NCBI GenBank assembly: GCA_946184255.1 | Contig: CAMHFA010000043.1 | Span: forward strand, 1-7,802 | DNA length: 7,802 nucleotides | Origin: an uncultured Bacteroidales bacterium | GTDB taxonomy: Bacteria > Bacteroidota > Bacteroidia > Bacteroidales > UBA932 | Reading direction: 5' to 3' | Part shown: in pieces, positions 5,876 through 7,802 of the stretch | Layout of the letters: every line of letters starts with the position of its first letter | Numbering within the stretch: position 1 is the first letter of the stretch | The notes under the pieces: model-generated | The model's input: only the letters and a program-made list of their open reading frames with translations | The model's database searches: none | Told to the model about the DNA's origin: nothing | Program-made: the position numbers and the translations under genes

Positions 5876-7369
5876 ATGTATCTGTTGGGTTATGACGTCG
5901 GTAGTTCGTCCGTCAAGGCCAGCCTTGTGGACGTGGAGAGCGGTGAGTGTGTAGCCAGTGCCTTCTACCCCAAGCATGAGAGTACGATTATTTCCGAGAA
6001 AGCCGGATGGGCTGAGCAGGATCCTGAAATGTGGTGGGAGAATCTCAAGCTCGCCACTGCCGATGTTCTCGGTCAGGTCAGCTCCCTGAGCCTGCCAAAG
6101 GGTTTGCCCGGAAAGGTTGCTGCTATCGGTATCTCCTATCAGATGCATGGCCTTGTCTGCATCGACAAGGACGGGAAACTCCTGCGCCATTCCATAATCT
6201 GGTGTGATTCCAGGGCGGTTCCATACGGAGAGGCTGCTTTTGATGCAATCGGCCATGAAAATTGTCTTGGCCATCTGCTGAACTCACCGGGGAACTTCAC
6301 AGCCGCTAAACTGGCATGGGTGAAAGAGAATGAACCGGAGGTTTTCGACAGGATTGACAAGATCATGCTGCCAGGAGACTACATTGCCTACAGGATGAGC
6401 GAGGAGACCTGTACCACTGTGGGAGGTCTTTCGGAGGGAATGTTCTGGGATTTCCAGGAGAACCGTCCTGCCTCCTTCCTTATGGATTGGTTCGGATTTG
6501 ACGAGTCTGTCCTTCCGAAGGTCGTCCCCACTTTTTCCGAACAGGGACGGCTCAGCACATCAGCTGCTATCGAATTAGGTCTGGAGCCTGGTATCCCCAT
6601 CACCTACAGGGCGGGGGACCAGCCCAACAATGCCCTGTCGCTCAATGTGTTCAATCCTGGGGATGTGGCTGCCACAGCCGGCACTTCCGGAGTTGTTTAC
6701 GGAGTGAGCGGCAAAGTCAATTACGACCCTCTTTCCCGGGTCAATACCTTTGCCCATGTCAATCATTCTCCTGATAACCCGAGGCTTGGAATCCTTCTCT
6801 GTATTAACGGTACAGGAATCGCAAATGCGTGGATAAGGAGGACTGTGGTACCTCGCGGGATGATGTATGACGAAATGAACGACTCCGCTTCACAGATTCC
6901 GATCGGTTGCGATGGAGTGACTGTCCTTCCCTTCGGCAACGGGGCAGAAAGGATGCTTGGCAACAAAGAGGCCGGGTTCAGGGCCTCTGGAGTCAATTTC
7001 AATGTCCATGACTGGAGACACCTGCTCAGGGCTACCCAGGAAGGTATCGTCTTCGCCTTCAAGTACGGTATTGACATCATGGAGGAGATGGGAATGAAGA
7101 TAGGGGTCATCCACGCCGGCCATGCAAACATGTTCCTCAGCCCTATCTTCCGTGATACCCTGGCTGGAGTCACCGGAGCCACAATCGAACTCTTTGACAC
7201 CGACGGTGCGGCAGGTGCCGCGCGAGGAGCTGGAATCGGGGCTGGCATCTACAGGGACAACAACGAAGCTTTCGCTTCCCTTAAGCGCCTGGCCGTCGTC
7301 GAACCGTCTGACTGTGAAGCCTATGGTGAAGCTTATTCCCATTGGAAAGAAGAATTGAAGAAAATTTAA
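5876..7369 (+). CDS. xylB: Xylulokinase (FGGY carbohydrate kinase)
   Basis: The 497-aa protein has the usual length of XylB, which phosphorylates D-xylulose with ATP to xylulose 5-phosphate for the pentose phosphate pathway. Seen in order: the first FGGY ATPase motif GYDVGSSSVKASLVD (5-19), WAEQDPEMWW (45-54), the sugar-site QMHG (89-92), WCDSRA (109-114), GDYIAYR (167-173), the catalytic Asp248 in AGDQPNNA, the nucleotide-binding AGTSGVV (268-274), and near the end HAGHANMFLSPIFRDTLAG (413-431). The last stands where many FGGY kinases have a GGGxxS loop. DTDGAAGAARGAGIGAG (441-457) is the final conserved block. Xylulokinase rather than another FGGY kinase is supported by the QMHG motif and by xylA 21 nt downstream. 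The start ATG is 4 nt after the sirtuin stop and has no Shine-Dalgarno. Confidence 0.95.
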   Translation: MYLLGYDVGSSSVKASLVDVESGECVASAFYPKHESTIISEKAGWAEQDPEMWWENLKLATADVLGQVSSLSLPKGLPGKVAAIGISYQMHGLVCIDKDGKLLRHSIIWCDSRAVPYGEAAFDAIGHENCLGHLLNSPGNFTAAKLAWVKENEPEVFDRIDKIMLPGDYIAYRMSEETCTTVGGLSEGMFWDFQENRPASFLMDWFGFDESVLPKVVPTFSEQGRLSTSAAIELGLEPGIPITYRAGDQPNNALSLNVFNPGDVAATAGTSGVVYGVSGKVNYDPLSRVNTFAHVNHSPDNPRLGILLCINGTGIANAWIRRTVVPRGMMYDEMNDSASQIPIGCDGVTVLPFGNGAERMLGNKEAGFRASGVNFNVHDWRHLLRATQEGIVFAFKYGIDIMEEMGMKIGVIHAGHANMFLSPIFRDTLAGVTGATIELFDTDGAAGAARGAGIGAGIYRDNNEAFASLKRLAVVEPSDCEAYGEAYSHWKEELKKI

Positions 7370-7390
7370 ACTACCAAACAATTTTATATT

Positions 7391-7802
7391 ATGGCAAAAG
7401 AATACTTCCCGCAGATCGGAAAGATCCCTTTCGAAGGGCCGCAGGGCAAGAACCCGCTCGCTTTCCATTATTATGAACCCGACAGGGTAGTCCTCGGAAA
7501 GAAGATGGAGGACTGGCTCAAGTTTGCAATGGCCTGGTGGCATACCCTTGGTCAGGCAAGCGGTGACCAGTTCGGCGGGCAGACCCGCGCTTACGGCTGG
7601 GATGAGGCGTCAGATCCGATGCAGAGGGCAAAGGATAAGATGGACGCCGGCTTTGAGATCATGCAGAAACTCGGCATAAAGTACTTCTGCTTCCATGACG
7701 TGGACCTTGTGGAAGAGGCTCCGACCATCGAGGAATACGAGGCACGAATGAAGGAGATCACCGATTATGCCCTTGTCAAGATGGAGCAGACCGGCATCAA
7801 GC
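7391..7802 (+). CDS. xylA: Xylose isomerase, N-terminal part (cut by window end)
   Basis: The reading frame is open from ATG 7391 to the window end (137 codons seen of a usual 435-440 in the longer, class II enzymes). The start MAKEYFPQIGKIPFEGPQGK, then AMAWWHTLGQASGDQFGGQT (46-65) and YFCFHDVDL (98-106), are diagnostic for xylose isomerase. His102 and Asp105 correspond to the catalytic His/Asp pair (His101 and Asp104 in E. coli). The metal-binding residues lie beyond the window. The enzyme interconverts D-xylose and D-xylulose in the cytoplasm, using divalent metal ions, and supplies the substrate for XylB. The A/T-rich 21-nt gap after xylB holds neither a Shine-Dalgarno nor a TAnnTTTG element, so the gene is most likely translated from the xylB transcript. 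Confidence 0.97.
   Translation, partial: MAKEYFPQIGKIPFEGPQGKNPLAFHYYEPDRVVLGKKMEDWLKFAMAWWHTLGQASGDQFGGQTRAYGWDEASDPMQRAKDKMDAGFEIMQKLGIKYFCFHDVDLVEEAPTIEEYEARMKEITDYALVKMEQTGIK

Noticed and set aside
6890..7543. 217-codon open frame on the minus strand across the xylB/xylA junction
   Set aside because: It is antisense to two clearly identified enzymes and shows no family motif; long antisense frames are common opposite GC-moderate coding DNA.

Overview
The window looks like chromosomal DNA from a member of the Bacteroidota, most likely Bacteroidales. The evidence is the protein sequences (a Bacteroidetes-type S21, a very long AsmA-like protein, and XylB/XylA of the type seen in Bacteroides relatives), the exact TAnnTTTG -7 promoter elements, and the near absence of Shine-Dalgarno sequences. 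No genus can be assigned from the sequence alone. I see no mobile element, CRISPR array or phage gene.

Left part (1-3926): the 3' end of a probable L-threonine aldolase gene on the + strand meets, one base away, a convergent tRNA-Leu(UAG). The tRNA lies just downstream of a 1148-codon AsmA-like envelope protein gene on the - strand. Further upstream on the same strand is rpsU (30S protein bS21). An intrinsic terminator ends the rpsU transcript, and a candidate promoter for the AsmA-like gene follows directly.

Right part (4013-7802): a tightly packed + strand run starts divergently from rpsU. It holds a P-loop ATPase with a winged-helix C-terminus, a Sir2-family deacylase (2-nt gap), xylulokinase xylB (4-nt gap) and the 5' part of xylose isomerase xylA (21-nt gap). 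XylA converts xylose to xylulose and XylB phosphorylates it for the pentose phosphate pathway. Why an ATPase and a sirtuin precede them is not explained by known biology of these families.

Most notable points: rpsU is the only gene with a strong Shine-Dalgarno, fitting the bS21 autoregulation described for Bacteroidetes. The sirtuin has no cysteine, so it lacks the zinc site, and it has Leu where CobB/SIRT5 have the acyl-binding Arg. The ATPase-sirtuin-xylB-xylA arrangement may be a co-transcribed unit. The rest is ordinary core genome, and I do not see a clear new multi-gene system.
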